This document shows positions 10,920-24,019 of a DNA stretch of 64,000 bases, piece by piece. A program made the position numbers and the translations under genes. The DNA lies in NCBI GenBank assembly GCA_025024175.1, contig QCXZ01000041.1, positions 16,177,786 through 16,241,785 of the forward strand, read 5' to 3'. The DNA is from Rhyzopertha dominica. Lineage: Eukaryota; Arthropoda; Insecta; Coleoptera; Bostrichidae. Each line of letters begins with the position of its first letter. Position 1 is the stretch's first letter. A model generated the notes under the pieces. The model was not told the DNA's origin, did no database searches, and was given only the letters and a program-made list of their open reading frames with translations.

Positions 10920-12720
10920 TACTAATTTAATTTTAAGTAGTTTTTGTGCAAAATAAAAAAGGAAATGAACCCAAGACAAATACAAAAACTTTATGTGAAG
11001 GAAGAAAAGGATGCTCTTATGTATAACTCAGTTTTATTCTACAGTAATCTACTGCTAAACTTAACTCTTAAATTTTTCGAAACAAATGTTGCGCTAAATG
11101 AAAATGACATTATTTGTGTATATGATCGCACCTTACCCAGAGTTATATGAATACTTCTTCAAAATCAACCACTATATAATTCTATTTAAAACTGAAATTT
11201 GATAGAGAACAACTTTTAGTAACTCAAAAGTATGCTGATATGTCATTACTTGTCTGTTTAGTAATATACAAGACATTAATGCAATGTAGTGTCCATTTAT
11301 GAATGTGCTATCCAAATACAATGTTTAACTATTGCACATATTGTACATTGAAAAAAAGAAAAGATGGGAAAACCCTTATAGATAAACTTTCCAAGAAATA
11401 AATATAACGTAGTAGTTTGGGATAATAAGATAAGTAGTTACAGCCCTATAACAAAAAAAGTATTAACTCAGGTAGACGTTTAGTGCGGAAAATAAACCTG
11501 TTGCAAACGACACGAAGTTGGTCGAAGGGCGGCCAAGACTTCAGTTTATTTAGAACCTTTCCCAGTTGCTAAAAATCAATTCTTGCAAGGAGTTGACAGC
11601 TACCGTAAAAACGGAATACTGATCAGTCAAGTAGGTTTGCCTCTGTCTAATTTCTTACTAAAACACAAAATTTTCCAATGTATTAAAGGGTGCAATCAGA
11701 CATTTGAAATAATTAAAAGAGAAATAACCTCTGATAAGGTGTCAGTGTTATTATATTTGCAATATCTCATATCACTTTTAAAGTATTTTCGATGGGATTT
11801 CGTCATAGACAGAAATAAAGTTAGCAGTTGTCATTTTCAATATAATGACCTAATAGTAAATTAAGGTTTATTATTGCTATCGATGTTATGATTTATATTA
11901 GAATCTTTTTAAATGCCGTTTACTATGATGCACTGTGCTGCTACCAATAGAGGATTTGTCAATTTAAAATATGCATATCGTCCGCATTTCTAGAGGATTA
12001 TACAAGTTAATCTCTATGGAAGTACTTTTTATGTTGGTACCTCAAAAGAGGTAGCAAAGTTTTTGAATAGACAACACATAGTTTTACTCCTAGTATACAT
12101 CAGTTCGAGTCATACACAACTCACGTTTGTATAATCTAAGATATGTATTGAATTGCATTACTTTGCCCTAGTTATGCAAATGACATCTTCATTCAGGTGG
12201 TAATTGCTGCCCTAAACGCTGTTATTGTTTAGCTAACCTGCTTTCACTCGTTATCGATATAAGCAGCAAATTCCGTGAAATAATTAATCACATGATGTGA
12301 CAGAATGATCCAACATTATTGTCTTAACTGTAATGAATTTTATTTGTATGCAATAACGCTGTAACCTATTTACACCATTATTCACTACGCTCTGAAATCA
12401 CCAAGTTAAATTTAAAAGGAAGTTGTACAAGAAGCAGTAGCGACTCGTGGTAAATGAAATATAATTGAGAAGTAGCGACTATCAAATCCAGTAGCATTAG
12501 GGGCTGCAATCACGTTAAAGCTACTAGTTCATAAGGCATTAGTTCATACCTAGTGGTACAAATCTAGGAATTTTGTTTTTACATTTTATTTCTTTTAGTA
12601 CCTACTTACTTTATGTGTTTCTATTCCAGCCATGATTTTAATATACTTTCATTTAATAAAAATTTTTTCAAATATCTCCTTTATAGTTAATAATGCATAC
12701 TAGAGTTTCTTGAAAGTTAT
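10920..12720. other. no gene recognised
   Basis: AT-rich. Frames at 10944-11150 and 11583-11864 (93 codons) are open, but their products are Lys/Leu/Asn-rich without any domain, as expected by chance in AT-rich DNA. Confidence 0.4.
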
Positions 12721-12728
12721 TAAATAAT

Positions 12729-12873
12729 AATAGTAAAACACTTGTTTATGATCCAACCTCCATATTATCTTGTTAAGCCACTGAAGAAGACCGCTTGGCA
12801 GCTGAAATGCTGGCATTTGATTTACCAAAAATAAAAGTTTTGAAGTACGATCATAAATAAGTGTTTTACTATT
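12729..12873 (+). repeat. 145-bp inverted-repeat element with Penelope-like hairpin
   Basis: The arms 12729-12753 and 12849-12873 are inverted with 24 of 25 matches. Between them is CTGAAGAAGACCGCTTGGC followed by AGCTGAAATGC (12781-12810) and an AATAAAAG tail. The CTGAAGA - short stem - GAAA layout resembles the hammerhead-ribozyme core (CUGANGA...GAAA) carried by Penelope-like retroelement terminal repeats, though stem II is degraded here. The arms alone would also fit a small MITE. Confidence 0.5.
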
Positions 12874-12879
12874 GCTCCT

Positions 12880-14510
12880 TAATAGTCCCTGAACTTTACT
12901 TCAGCTATTGCCCTTGCCATCAAGAATGTACTATGTAAACTACTACTAACCTAATCTTGCCAAACCCAACATAAATTAGTATTGTTTTGACATATCTATA
13001 TTGCAACGATACTGAAATAGAAACAAACTCGAAAGAAAGCCATGCTGTGCCCTCAGTAGAACACTACAAATTCCAGGCGTGTGTTAACCCGGCGCCGAGA
13101 GTAGGTATAACACTCGATATTCCAATGGTATTTACGAGTATACCTTTCTGAATACACGGTTAACAAAGCACATCGCATCTGCTGATAACAATGTGTGATT
13201 GTGTTTGAAACACTGTTCATGTACTAGTGCACTTAGAGCCGGCATTGTCTACGGTTTAGGTGCTGTTCAGGAATGATTGTTATTCACCCAACTCCATTAG
13301 TGGCACTTGATAGGACCAGGAAGTATCCACATTGCAAATGAACGATGTTGCTGATAGCAGCAATCGTCGGAATTACAACGGATCTCTTCCAAGGATGGAT
13401 GATACTCGAACAATATGCGCTGACTTGTGAAAAGTTCTGCTGTTACAATGGTCTGAAGTGATTTGCATGTTACTCGTTTGGTACAATTAATTTGAGAGAG
13501 CTTGTTATGTGAAACCCCGACTGATAGATAATGGTAATAATAAATGGATTTCCCAAATGAAGATTGAAACGAAATTCCGAGCATAACAAACCGAAAGATT
13601 ACACCAATATGCGTTTTGAACGAATTAGTTTTGATCTATATAGTCTGAGCAGGGACCATACAGAATATCGCAATAGTTAAAGGGCTACAGACAAGTATAT
13701 TATATTTCCCGCTATTTAAATTGAACGTTAAGAAACTTCCGTTGTTCTAATTTTCCAAAAGTTTTAAAAATGTAATCTACGTGTAATCTACTTTACGAGA
13801 AAAAAACCCTTTTTTGTCGTCTTTCCGTAGCTGTTATCACAAGAAAAATAGTCAAACTATAAAATATCGGTCGATTTGAACGCTGGGTAGCGGCATATTA
13901 GGTCACGTGATCTCTGACGTGGTAGTTTCGATTATTTGTAACAGCTAGAATTACACTGACCGGTAGTTAAATTTTGCACTGGCGACAGGCAATGAAATGG
14001 GCGACTTTCTCGTTCTGATAATATATCAACTTGTCAACAAAATATACATTGGTCGCCCAATGCAATTTCTGGTTCCGACTTACAATTAACAACGAAAGCA
14101 TAGCGTTTTTAAGGTATTTTGAGCGATTTTAAATAAATTTCTAGGGGTTTGCTACCTAGTGAGACAAAACCTTGTTGTGCGCACCATGTGGGACATGACT
14201 GATATAAACGTATTGTATACATTTTAAATGATAAATGTTTAAAAAGAAATTTTATCAGATGTATATCAGTAGCTACTTTTATGGACATAACGTATGGTAG
14301 TGACATCATGTTGGTAATTGGCGACATATGGGCGAGATTTTTGGGAGTAGTTTAGTTAGAGACCATCAACCATACGAATCTGGCAACCCTGCAGACATGT
14401 TGAAACGTGTGTTGATTTGTTTTCGTAGATTTATGTGGTTTTTGCTTGTAACAAATAATAGGCTAAATAAATTCTGCCTATTATTCGGGTGAGTACTGAG
14501 TGTTGGCTAG
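12880..14510. other. no gene recognised
   Basis: A 95-codon minus frame (13297-13584) and a 72-codon minus frame (14109-14327) have no recognisable domain. No repeat match to other parts of the window was seen. Confidence 0.35.
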
Positions 14511-14535
14511 AAGTAATATTTAATAATATCGCGTT

Positions 14536-14901
14536 GTGCTCAATATATATTTTGTACCCGGGTGGAAAAACACGTTCAAAAATTTCAGTAAGAAGTTTGT
14601 TAATGTAGCAAAGGAAAAAGAAAGGAGATTAAAGTTGTTTAATGCTACAAGACGTGAAAACACTGCGTTTATCTGCCGCGAGGACCATTTTACACAAAAA
14701 CTCGGCCAAATTGTTCGAGCAAACATCGATAACACACCTAATACGAATCAAGTACACAAGAACAAGAATGATAAAAAACTACCGGTGCCACACACCCACC
14801 AAGCAGAAACGGAAGGCGAAACCAGCAATCAACGCGTTACTATGCTGTTATGCATGCCGGGGGGTCACGTGATACGAGCTGTGGCGTCAACAGGATCTTA
14901 G
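14536..14901 (+). pseudogene. THAP-type zinc-finger domain relic in a 121-codon frame
   Basis: The first half of the product reads VPGWKNTFKN, then KEKERRLKLFNATRREN, then FICREDHF. This follows the THAP pattern of insect transposon and host THAP proteins (VPGCKNT... KxxxRRxxW... A.RR... CxxHF). In THAP domains a C2CH zinc site binds DNA. Here the second Cys of the first pair appears as Trp (VPGW), and the expected upstream Cys is also missing, so zinc binding is unlikely. The second half (NKNDKKLPVPHTH) weakly resembles the VPHIF block after some THAP domains. There is no transposase domain downstream. It is probably a fragment of a THAP-bearing DNA transposon. A chance frame cannot be excluded. 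Confidence 0.45.
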
Positions 14902-14904
14902 CAA

Positions 14905-17900
14905 GCGTATTGCGATACGCCAAAATAGTTTTAATTTTACACTTTTGTAAACCATCTTTTAGGACAAAAAATAAGTTTTTATGTCAACGACACTTATTTG
15001 AGTAATTCATGAGAATATTAAGCTAATAGTAATAGTTACGCGGATTAGGCAATTAGCGGAAGACACCCAATTATTGCTGATTTATAATGACTAAATTATA
15101 AATCAATATGTCACATATGCAAATTATTAAAAACAAAGGCTCCATTACAGAACAGATAGTTCAGATGAGATGTTTTGCTTGCTATCTCTTACATAAGTTA
15201 ATAAGCTTAAATAGATATCAGATATGTTGTAATGAGCTCAATAAGTTGTAGTACCGTTTATGCATTAAAGATCTAAAATTTTTTAAGATAACGTAAGACA
15301 CTGATGAATGTAAGTTAAAGAACATTTCTGCTCAGACTTCTTTTAAAGAAGAGATGTAGTACCTTTTTTTTGTACTTCAATGTATAATCACAAATGACAG
15401 GCTAACATTTTCAATGAGGACTTATTACCACTTCAATGGTCATTTTTGAGTAAAAACTTTATTGCTGTGACAAATAAGCACTTTTGTAATTTTGAACTTG
15501 GGTCAGCTTAGAAAGCAATAAGCAATATCCACATCCGAGGTAAATATGATATATCGAAATAAAAAAATATTTGGATTTGGTCATTGCGTCTTCGATTTAT
15601 TTATTCTGGTAGTTTGTAGCTTCGCATACATTAACTTTTCTTCAAATAGTCATTGATACTGAAGTGTTTAAGACATTAGAATAGAAGGTTTGTAATTTAG
15701 TTTACGTTTAGGAGAAGTAAATTTACAATGAAACAATTGCGATTTGAAATACCGATGAGTATTTCAATGTGAGGGCATCAAGTTCGACGTGAATTTAGAG
15801 ATAAATGCTTTAAAACAATGCAGAATGTGATACCCTTGTTTGTTGTTTTGATCAGTGCAAAAAAATTATTTATTTATTGTACCATCGAAAATTTTACAAT
15901 AAAAGCTGTGTTCGCCTACACTCTTGTTTTACATGAAATTTTGAACTGGAGAAGGGGGTGATAACTACATGTCTACGAGGGGACTTGTAATACACTGAAG
16001 TACAAAAAAAATAAACATATTTGTTGTGCCGACTTTTGGCGTTGAATATTATTCGCCCTGAAACTCAAAAAAAATTGCTTATTTTAATTAATCCAGCCTG
16101 TCTGGTCATCTTCCATTCAGCAACGTAATTCAGGGCGTATACTTAAAGGTGGCAATGGGAGACTGCGCCAAAATATCCATCGTATCTTACTTTTATTCAT
16201 GTCTGGATATATCTTTTTGTTTTTTATACTTTGCTACAAATAATCGAATGAAAATGTTTTATGAATTTCATTTCTGTGAACGAAGTAAGCATTCAGATAA
16301 AGCTCTGTAACGATTGTGCATTATTATTTTATTTGAAGTAAACTTGATTTTACTATTTTATCATCCTCCTTGAACGTGTCACATCGTATTTTTTCATATT
16401 CAAAAACGGTAAATTCATGCAATTGTGAAAAATTACCTTCTTTTAAAAGCGATGTGTTTCAATCTGGAACGCTTCGAAGTCATATTTGCAACAACTAAAG
16501 CACGTAAAGTAATCGGTTCAATCGGCGATATTAGTTGTCTACGTCAGTTATTTTTCCTTTTTTGATATTTTGTCCTTTATTCTTTTTTTTTAATCAAAAT
16601 GGTTTCAGCCCTAGATAAGAAAGTTCATTATTGATAAGGTCAGCAAAATTGTCATAAAGCGGAAAGAATCTTTAATAAAAGATATCAGGATCATCCCATT
16701 TTTAATTGTGAATATGCAGATGACCTCTTACATACAAAAATATGCATCAGAACATCATTAAGTCTTATTCCATTTCTCAGACTGTCATGTTTAATGACCT
16801 GAGACCTGAGATCAGTTCAAAGAATCCACAAAAATTAAAAATTTCAGTCATATGCAATTCTAAAAACAATCGCTTGTTAGCAGCCATAATTTGAGATAAA
16901 TACTAATAAATCGACCAAACTATCAGATCTTCATGTTTGCTGCAGTATGCAAATTTGTACCGATCAAACCAAAATATTCTTAGTGTTCGTATTACGATAA
17001 ATTATCACTACACGTAAACGATATTGATTCCTACCTTTTTGTTTACAATTCCACCGTCGGGCACATTCTACGAAACCCCCAAACACCACATTTTAGTCAA
17101 AGACATTCAAAAAACAGTTCAAGCTAAAATCATCACAAATACGAAGACATCACACCGCACCTTCGGGTAAAGTAGTCATCCCACCTGATAACGCGAACTA
17201 ATTAGCGGCTTAAATTGATCAAGGACATATGAATGCGGTGTTTTTGAGCAACCGTTCAACAACAAAAAATAATGACGAAAACAACAAGCGAAGACCGTTC
17301 ACAGTCGAATTTATGCTTGTTACCGACACTGGTTCGAATTTTTGGCACGGACTATCAAACATCTATTTAAACAAGGTTCCATTGCTCAACAACCTAATCA
17401 ACACATTACCCATATACAGATAAATGAGGCCACATCATTCAAGCTGAATAAATATTTTACACTAGTAATCCCATTTATGTTTTCCCGATACAGTAATTCA
17501 TGCTCCGAAGCGAAACTGTAATCATGGGTTTAATTTCGTGCCATCAGCGTTTTGTACGTTTCGCCTCTATTTACAGTTCTACCTAGGCAACCCTAATGCG
17601 CAGAAACAAGTGATCCATATGCAAGCAAACCAATATCAAATTACTAATTCGGACTGTGGTTAAAACCGACTAAATGCGTACCTACGAACTGCAAACAGAG
17701 AACAGGTAATCAGCGGAATGCGCCCAGCTGACTGATTTCAATATTTCTGCAATTTCCGCGGATGGCCTTTTTACCGATTCCAATTTAATTAAATAAATTA
17801 AATATTAAATAACACTGATTGCGCGCCGGGCCATGTTTTTTTTTCAAATTTTTTTCGCACTTCAATATTTTAGGCACACATAAATGAAAGGAACTAATAA

Positions 17901-18620
17901 AAAGTTAGGGATAAATCCAATTTAAGCGTTTGAGAATCGACGTTCTAATTGGGTTCATAAATATATTCAGTAGCATCAATAGAAAACACAGCCCTTCCAT
18001 TTTTAATGAAAGTAATCTAATTAAACGCAATAAATTACAACCTCATTTGCCTCTAAATGAATTTGAATACTTAATTAAGTTTAATATAAATGGAATTTAA
18101 AACGGGTTTCATTTAAAAAAATACGAAACGGATAATTTGTTACTTCGGTTATAATTAGTTTGTGACTACAATTGAAAACCAGGTAAAAGATAATAATCCA
18201 CTTCAGCATGTCTTCAAACTCCAATCAAAGTTGCATTATAATAATAAAGGGGTTAAGATATGGAATCTATACTGTAAACCTTGTTAGTAAGACTCCTATA
18301 AAATATATTAAAATGTATAAAGTGAATTAGTTGATTAAACTTGCAAGCAACTATTTATGAGACTCATTATACGAACAGCCGATTACCGCTCACAATAGTT
18401 TACAAATATTACCCGAAGCTGTCGTAAATAACAGACGGGTTCGGCATGTTCCATTGTTTTGCAGCAGAGTGGACCGTATCCAAAAATTGTGTTTAGGCTT
18501 TTTTAGAATTTTTTTCCGTACACATAAATCAATGAGCATTACTTGGTATTAAAAAAATATTATTTAAACTACAAATATTTCTCATCTAATAGTATGACCC
18601 AATCGTATTCTTTCCTAATT
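14905..18620. other. long stretch without recognisable genes
   Basis: AT-rich, with frames no longer than about 64 codons and no recognisable product. No inverted repeats or copies of the repeats described elsewhere were noticed. Confidence 0.4.
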
Positions 18621-18652
18621 TAATGAGATCCGCAGGGTGAGGTGAAAATAGT

Positions 18653-19164
18653 TTCGTTCCTGGAGCCCTGTATCTTGGATGCAAAAACTTAAAAGAAGCA
18701 AGCGCCGATTATTATTCTGTGTTTGAAAATTGGTTTAAAAACAATTTATTGCCCAAACTGCCACCAAACAGCGTCATAGTAATGGACAACGCTAGTTACT
18801 ATTCGGAGCAACTGGATAAAATACAACTAATAAGCAATCATTCAAGAGTTTTTAAGAAAAGAAGATTTATATTTCGAAGAGGGCTACACAAAAAACAATC
18901 GTTGGAAGCGCTTGGCACAAAAAAAATTTGAAGAAATTTAAAATTGACATTCTCGCTTCTGAATGTGGACACATCATTCTACGATTACCTCCATATCATT
19001 GCATTCAAATTCGACGAGGGACCACCGGTGGAAAATTCAGTAATGAAATGCTGCTAAAAATTACACACGAAGCTGAAAAAACAAGTGTCGATGCATGGAG
19101 AAATTCAGTGCGACATGTACTGGACATTGAAATCGGTACAGAGCGAATCGTGTACAAGAATTAA
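18653..19164 (+). pseudogene. DDE_3-type (Tc1/IS630-like) transposase relic
   Basis: The frame reads FVPGALYLGCKNLKEASADY, FENWFKNNLLPKLPPNSV, then VMDNASYYSEQLDK (about 18779-18820). It shifts frame to EGYTKNNRWKRLAQKKFEEI and shifts again to FKIDILASECGH...LRLPPYHC (to about 18999), ending VDAWRNSVRHVLDIE before TAA. The MDNASYYS Asp is the second catalytic acid of the DDE fold. The block after PYHC, where NPIE normally supplies the last acid, is garbled by a small indel, so that acid is lost. The N-terminal DNA-binding part and first Asp are missing. It is a truncated, frameshifted relic of the DDE superfamily endonuclease type found in insect DNA transposons. Confidence 0.8.
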
Positions 19165-19584
19165 TAATAAAAATTAATCGTGATTTTAGCAGTGAAAGTG
19201 ATAGTTTGTGACTTTCTTGTAATGTGCTTATTAATAAGCTGTAATGAAGATAATCGATACCGTGTATAAACTTTATTGTGCACTGTTCTAATTTTTTTCT
19301 AACCAAGGTAAATAATTTTTCTACCTACTAATTTGTAATTTTTTATATTAAATTTGTATAAATTCGTTATGATGTACAAAGACTTTTATTTTATTCATCG
19401 GAAAATTTAAACCCAATGAAGTATCACATAAAAATAGGTCGCTGGGCGCACCAGTTTGCATCAGGTCTGCATTAAATAAAACTTATTATAAAATCTTCTA
19501 TGTTTTATTGATTACTAAATTATTAGCCAACAATATTTTTTTAATGCAGCCCATTTAGGAACTTTGAAGCGTGCCAATAATCCT

Positions 19585-19673
19585 AATAGTTTAGGACGGC
19601 CGACCATAAGGCTGTAAAAACCCTCATTTACAATACAATAGTTTACGACGGCCGACCATTAAACTGTAAAACC
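19585..19673 (+). repeat. two direct repeats of about 37 bp
   Basis: 19585-19622 and 19637-19673 share AATAGTTTA(G/C)GACGG, then CCGACCAT and a CTGTAAAA block. The period is 52 bp. GGACGGCCGACC is GC-rich against its surroundings. No further units. Function unknown. Confidence 0.6.
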
Positions 19674-19816
19674 ATCTGCATGAGTCAGTTTCATAGATTG
19701 TTGCTTGCTACTATATAAAGTACCCAGTGAATTTGTGTCTTCGTAAGGAAATAATTATTGTAATATTTTATATACTTTTGATACTCAAAAAGGTTGGACA
19801 GGACGGTAGTAAAAAG

Positions 19817-20045
19817 TATACACTCACCTGTAACAAAAATAAACGATTAGTAAATGGGTATAATAACGAATTGGTTAAGGCTTTCGACGAATTAGTTAAT
19901 TTGGGTGTAATAACATCGATAAGTTGTGTGTATGTTCTGATTGTGTTAGAAAAAATTAAAAATACAATTGAATTTCAACTGCACACACCCATCTGTCATT
20001 ATTTCTGTATGTATTTACTATTAACCAAAAACTATTATATATACC
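19817..20045 (+). repeat. dispersed repeat family R3, copy 1
   Basis: Matches 30921-31113 in the same orientation, from TATACACTCACCTGTAACAA through the AACTGCACACACCCATCTGT block to ATATACC. Copy 2 has about 30 bp of internal deletion. A 147-codon frame (19727-20170) overlaps the repeat. Copy 2 does not preserve that frame, so I do not treat it as a gene. Confidence 0.6.
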
Positions 20046-20628
20046 GCTATTCAAAAAAATTTAAAGTTAAGTCATCAATGATGTATTTCCATTACCATCA
20101 TAAAATATCCTGCAGAGAGAACGACAGAACTGATTTAAGTTGTCTTACACTTTTCGTAACAAGATGTTGACAGGTTTAAGTTTGACAGTACAGTTGGCAC
20201 TGACAATCTATTGGGCACACACAGAATTAGTATGTTTATACGGGTATTAAATTGTTGCTAAAGAGATTGCCACAACATTTACAATGTGCTTGGCAATGTG
20301 ATGTATGATATGTTGTTTACAGAAACTATCTTAAAAACAACAAAAATAATATAATGAGCTGAAGCATATGTATGCTGTTTCTGTTAAAGCTGTCACGTTC
20401 AAGAAGAGTTTGGCGTTCTTAGCATAAATGCACATCAACAATTAGCTTATTATTACTGCTTTTATTGGTATGGCATATTTCTCAAATATACATATGGAAT
20501 AAACTTTGAACTTGTACTTGTACAATACTGTAGTATTAACTGATATAGGAAACGATAAAAATTAAACGCAAACTTCAAATGCAAAATTCTATACTGCTGG
20601 AGCACAAGATCTGGACTTTGTTCTATAA

Positions 20629-20789
20629 ACAATCCATTCAGATTTTAAACTACTTGTAGCCCAGTTTATAGAAAATCGCATGGTGCAGTCTGAGCCTCAG
20701 CACACTCAAAATGTTGACAAGACCTTCTTTCTCTATCTGGAATCAGTAGACCACTTGTTTGCTGCTGTGTGGGAGATTGACAATTTCAG
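20629..20789 (+). other. unrecognised open segment ending at a splice-donor-like site
   Basis: This stop-free frame of 53 codons has non-repetitive, mixed composition (MVQSEPQHTQNVDKTFF, then LESVDHLFAAVWEIDNF) and ends TTCAG|GTAAAT, a good 5' splice-site match. The same frame continues upstream to 20581 across one TAA. It could be an exon of an undescribed gene, an exon of a decayed transposon, or chance. No domain is recognised and no partner exon was found. Confidence 0.22.
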
Positions 20790-21214
20790 GTAAATTGTTA
20801 TTTTTGACTTACATCAATAAACTATTTAAGATAACTGCCTGAGATTTAAAAGACCACGTTTATTAGACAAGAGATTCGTTGGATACACACAGGACCTGGG
20901 CTAACATAATTATGACAAACTAATAATGAATTGTTGTTACTAGTTTGAGATAAACTTGTAGTTCTGACCAGAAATTTAAAAAGGCGTACTGAATAAGTGA
21001 CTTTTCGACGGTAGTGCATAATTTTTATTTTGAGGGAACTTAGAATTTCATTTAGGATATAGCTGACACTTTAAGAAGCAGGTTATGATTCCTTCTCTCT
21101 AAACTTAGGGCACGTGCATTTGACTTTAGATTATTATCCAAACACGCACTCAAATGCCTAATGTAATCAACTCTTTTAGTTTATATCGTTGTATCAGAGT
21201 CGGGGAGTCAATCA

Positions 21215-21282
21215 GCCGGCCTAAGGTCACTGAATTATAAGCTACCGCCAACTCTAGTCTAGGTTTGATCCGTCAATCCTAA
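21215..21282 (+). repeat. possible degenerate tRNA-like SINE head
   Basis: GGCCTAAGGTCACTG and, about 40 bp on, CTAGGTTTGATCC resemble A and B boxes of tRNA-derived SINEs, but both are diverged. No cloverleaf or tail is clear. Confidence 0.25.
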
Positions 21283-21299
21283 AAACAACTNCGCTTAGC

Positions 21300-22320
21300 A
21301 ACATTGTTATCATAGTTGTCAAATTCGTCAAAAAGAGACCTGAAATTATCAAAAACCATATATGTAAATTATATATGTTGCAAGAGTTGTCTACCTTTCA
21401 AGATTAAGCTACTTTAAGTCATCCTAAAATCCCTAGATTTATAAAACACCATGGTCGCCATTTTCACTCCAAAAAAAAGCGGGACATGTGAATGTGGTAG
21501 AACTGGGATATCTGGATGCTATATTTCATATGTTATATATGTATATACATTATAAACATAAAACAAAATGTAGAAATGCTAACAATACCGGGTTAAGGGT
21601 TGATGCAATTGGTTAGTTTTATAGTAGCATTAGCTATTACTGTGCGAAAGCTCACCACCAAGTCTCGGAGTCCGGACAGAAACGACAATTGAAGATGAAA
21701 AGAATATAATGTAACCAAATTAAATTGCAGCAGTAGATATTTTTTCGTCCTGTAAATGTTACAGCATTCAAATTTTTTGTAACGCTGTGCATACTTGAGA
21801 GAAAGTACATATTATATCCCATATTACCAATAAGAAATGCAATCAATGTTAAATTACTGAAAACTAGTATCGTTTAGGTACGAAAAACAAAAAAAAAGAA
21901 AAAAACGCTTTAATTTAAGCACAAATTGAAAAAGCCAGATGTTTGTGGATTTATATTGAGGCAGTGTAACTCATTCAAGGCCTTGCTCTAATTGTCAATA
22001 AAAAAAAAACAGAAGATAGCTTAAGTTTTCGGTAAGAAGGGCTTTTACTAAACACATATAGGTTGTACTAAAAGAAAATGCTTGGCAAGAAATTATAATA
22101 CTAATACTACTAATAATATAAAAAAAACATACTTGAGGACCGCATTTGCGGAGTAGAGGTAAAAAAAATCGATAATAATGTTTTGGGTACCGTGCCGCTA
22201 CCCAAACGTTGGAACAAATACAGGACTAAGTAAATACGACAGTTGTCAGCCGGAAATGCTCAGCACTGTTAATATTTTTGTTGAGTACACCCTGCCAGCG
22301 GAAGATAATATTTAATAAAT
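21300..22320. other. no gene recognised
   Basis: AT-rich with several A tracts. No frame, repeat match or fold worth calling. Confidence 0.35.
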
Positions 22321-22329
22321 CGGCCGTGT

Positions 22330-22640
22330 CACTATTATGGAGTTAAAATTAATTCGTTTCTATTTGCGCTGCTGTTCTTGGCAAGAACAATATTTCACTG
22401 GGGATTTTCGTGGTGGAAGTGCAATCCAGCCTCTCTCGTGTTTCGGTGGCTTTTATTCCACAGCCTAAATATAATAAGCCAATAAATAACCCGCGGGAAT
22501 ACACCAATTACAAAGACTATCAAATTCCCCTGGAATACCAGCGAGAATTATATCGACCTGCCGCTAACGTTTCTGGCTTAGTCTGAAAGTCAATACGTTA
22601 TAAAAGTTTACTTGCTGGAAATCATTGCAGGCTATAATGA
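22330..22640. other. single-copy GC-richer island, possible regulatory DNA
   Basis: Balanced base composition with TTAATTCG, ACCCGCGGG and ACCAATTA-like motifs and no long frame. Comparable with the islands near 9.4, 38.3, 53.6 and 61.8 kb. Confidence 0.25.
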
Positions 22641-24019
22641 AACTCTATAGCTATCTGCATGTGAACGGACTGTGATGGTCGTAAAGACCAAAGTTCCCCG
22701 TAAGCTTTAATGTAGCGTGAAATAGTAGGGTTTCAAGCGACCGGTCTGAAGGAATATTAATATTGCATGGTTTGTTGCAAAAACAGTCGGTATTGCCGGT
22801 ATTATAGAGAATCGTCAGCAGATTACGTTACTAAAGTATAGGTATACAATAAAGTACTGAAAGGCTTTGATTTGCATGATTTTTTTAGATTATAAAATTG
22901 TTTCCTGCTCATAGGTAGAAATCCCTCTAAATTTTGCATAGTACTTATTACATAGTTATTTTTTCTGCGAGGGGTAATAGGCTTGTAGGTGTGTATTAAT
23001 TTCACTAAATAGCTGAAAGGTTGACAGCATTCGGTTAAAATCCGTTTTCAGTACAGAAATCTGACAAATAATAAGAACTTTAACAAGTTCTGTTGTAGTC
23101 AAAATGAATAGGTACAAATTTAGACCCTTTGTTTAAAAAAATGAAACTATCTACGGGGAGTGTTTTTAAAGTAATAAACAGATAAAGAAGATTCTGTCTT
23201 AGTAATACAAGTATTTGTGTTATTATATTTTTCATTATACGTATAATGGCATAGTCACTTGTTTCTCGTCTCATGTTTTATTTTTGTTGCTTTATAGTTT
23301 GTCTTGTGCTTTGTGTTTTTTGGAGGAAACTAATTCGATCTAATTTTTTTGGTTTATAAATTCGTTGCCTCTATATTTTTCAGTTATGAAATAAAAGTTG
23401 ACAATTACAATTCCACATATACATATACAAAATACTACTTCCTGTTTTTATTTACACCCTTATTAGTTATCATATATACAAAAAACAGTCAGTTTCAGTT
23501 AATTCAGCTAAACTGTTTTAAAAACTGAGATTGGCTACAAAACATCTAAATTTTCCCTTACAGATTACACACAGGCGTTATCATTACAATTTATTGATTT
23601 ATAAACAATATTCCTTGAATGCATTAAATGCCGGATCGAATACTGCGTTTGCTACAACTAGTAGTGTTTTCTCGGTTTTTCCGTAATAAGGACAATTATT
23701 TTGTTTTTTTTATAGGTACAGCATTTAAAAAGAACTTTGTCTTCTGCGTTACCTTACGTTTCTACTAGATCTTTTTATAAAAAGCTTCATTACAAAATCT
23801 GTTTTTAATTCTTCTACATTCCTTCCCCCTTTAACTGTACCTATTTTCTTTTTTTCAATACAAGATCGGATAGTTAACATTAAGACCTTCAACAGATGAC
23901 TAAAACTTTGGGGCAGGATGCAGCACTGAAAAATGAGGTTAGAACCTGACACTAACTAGGAATATCAGGATGACCTTCAAACCTCGTATATGGAAAAAGT
24001 TACCAGTAAAACAAAAAAG

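Noticed and set aside
19727..20170. 147-codon plus-strand frame
   Set aside because: It overlaps dispersed repeat R3, and the second copy at 30.9 kb does not keep the frame.
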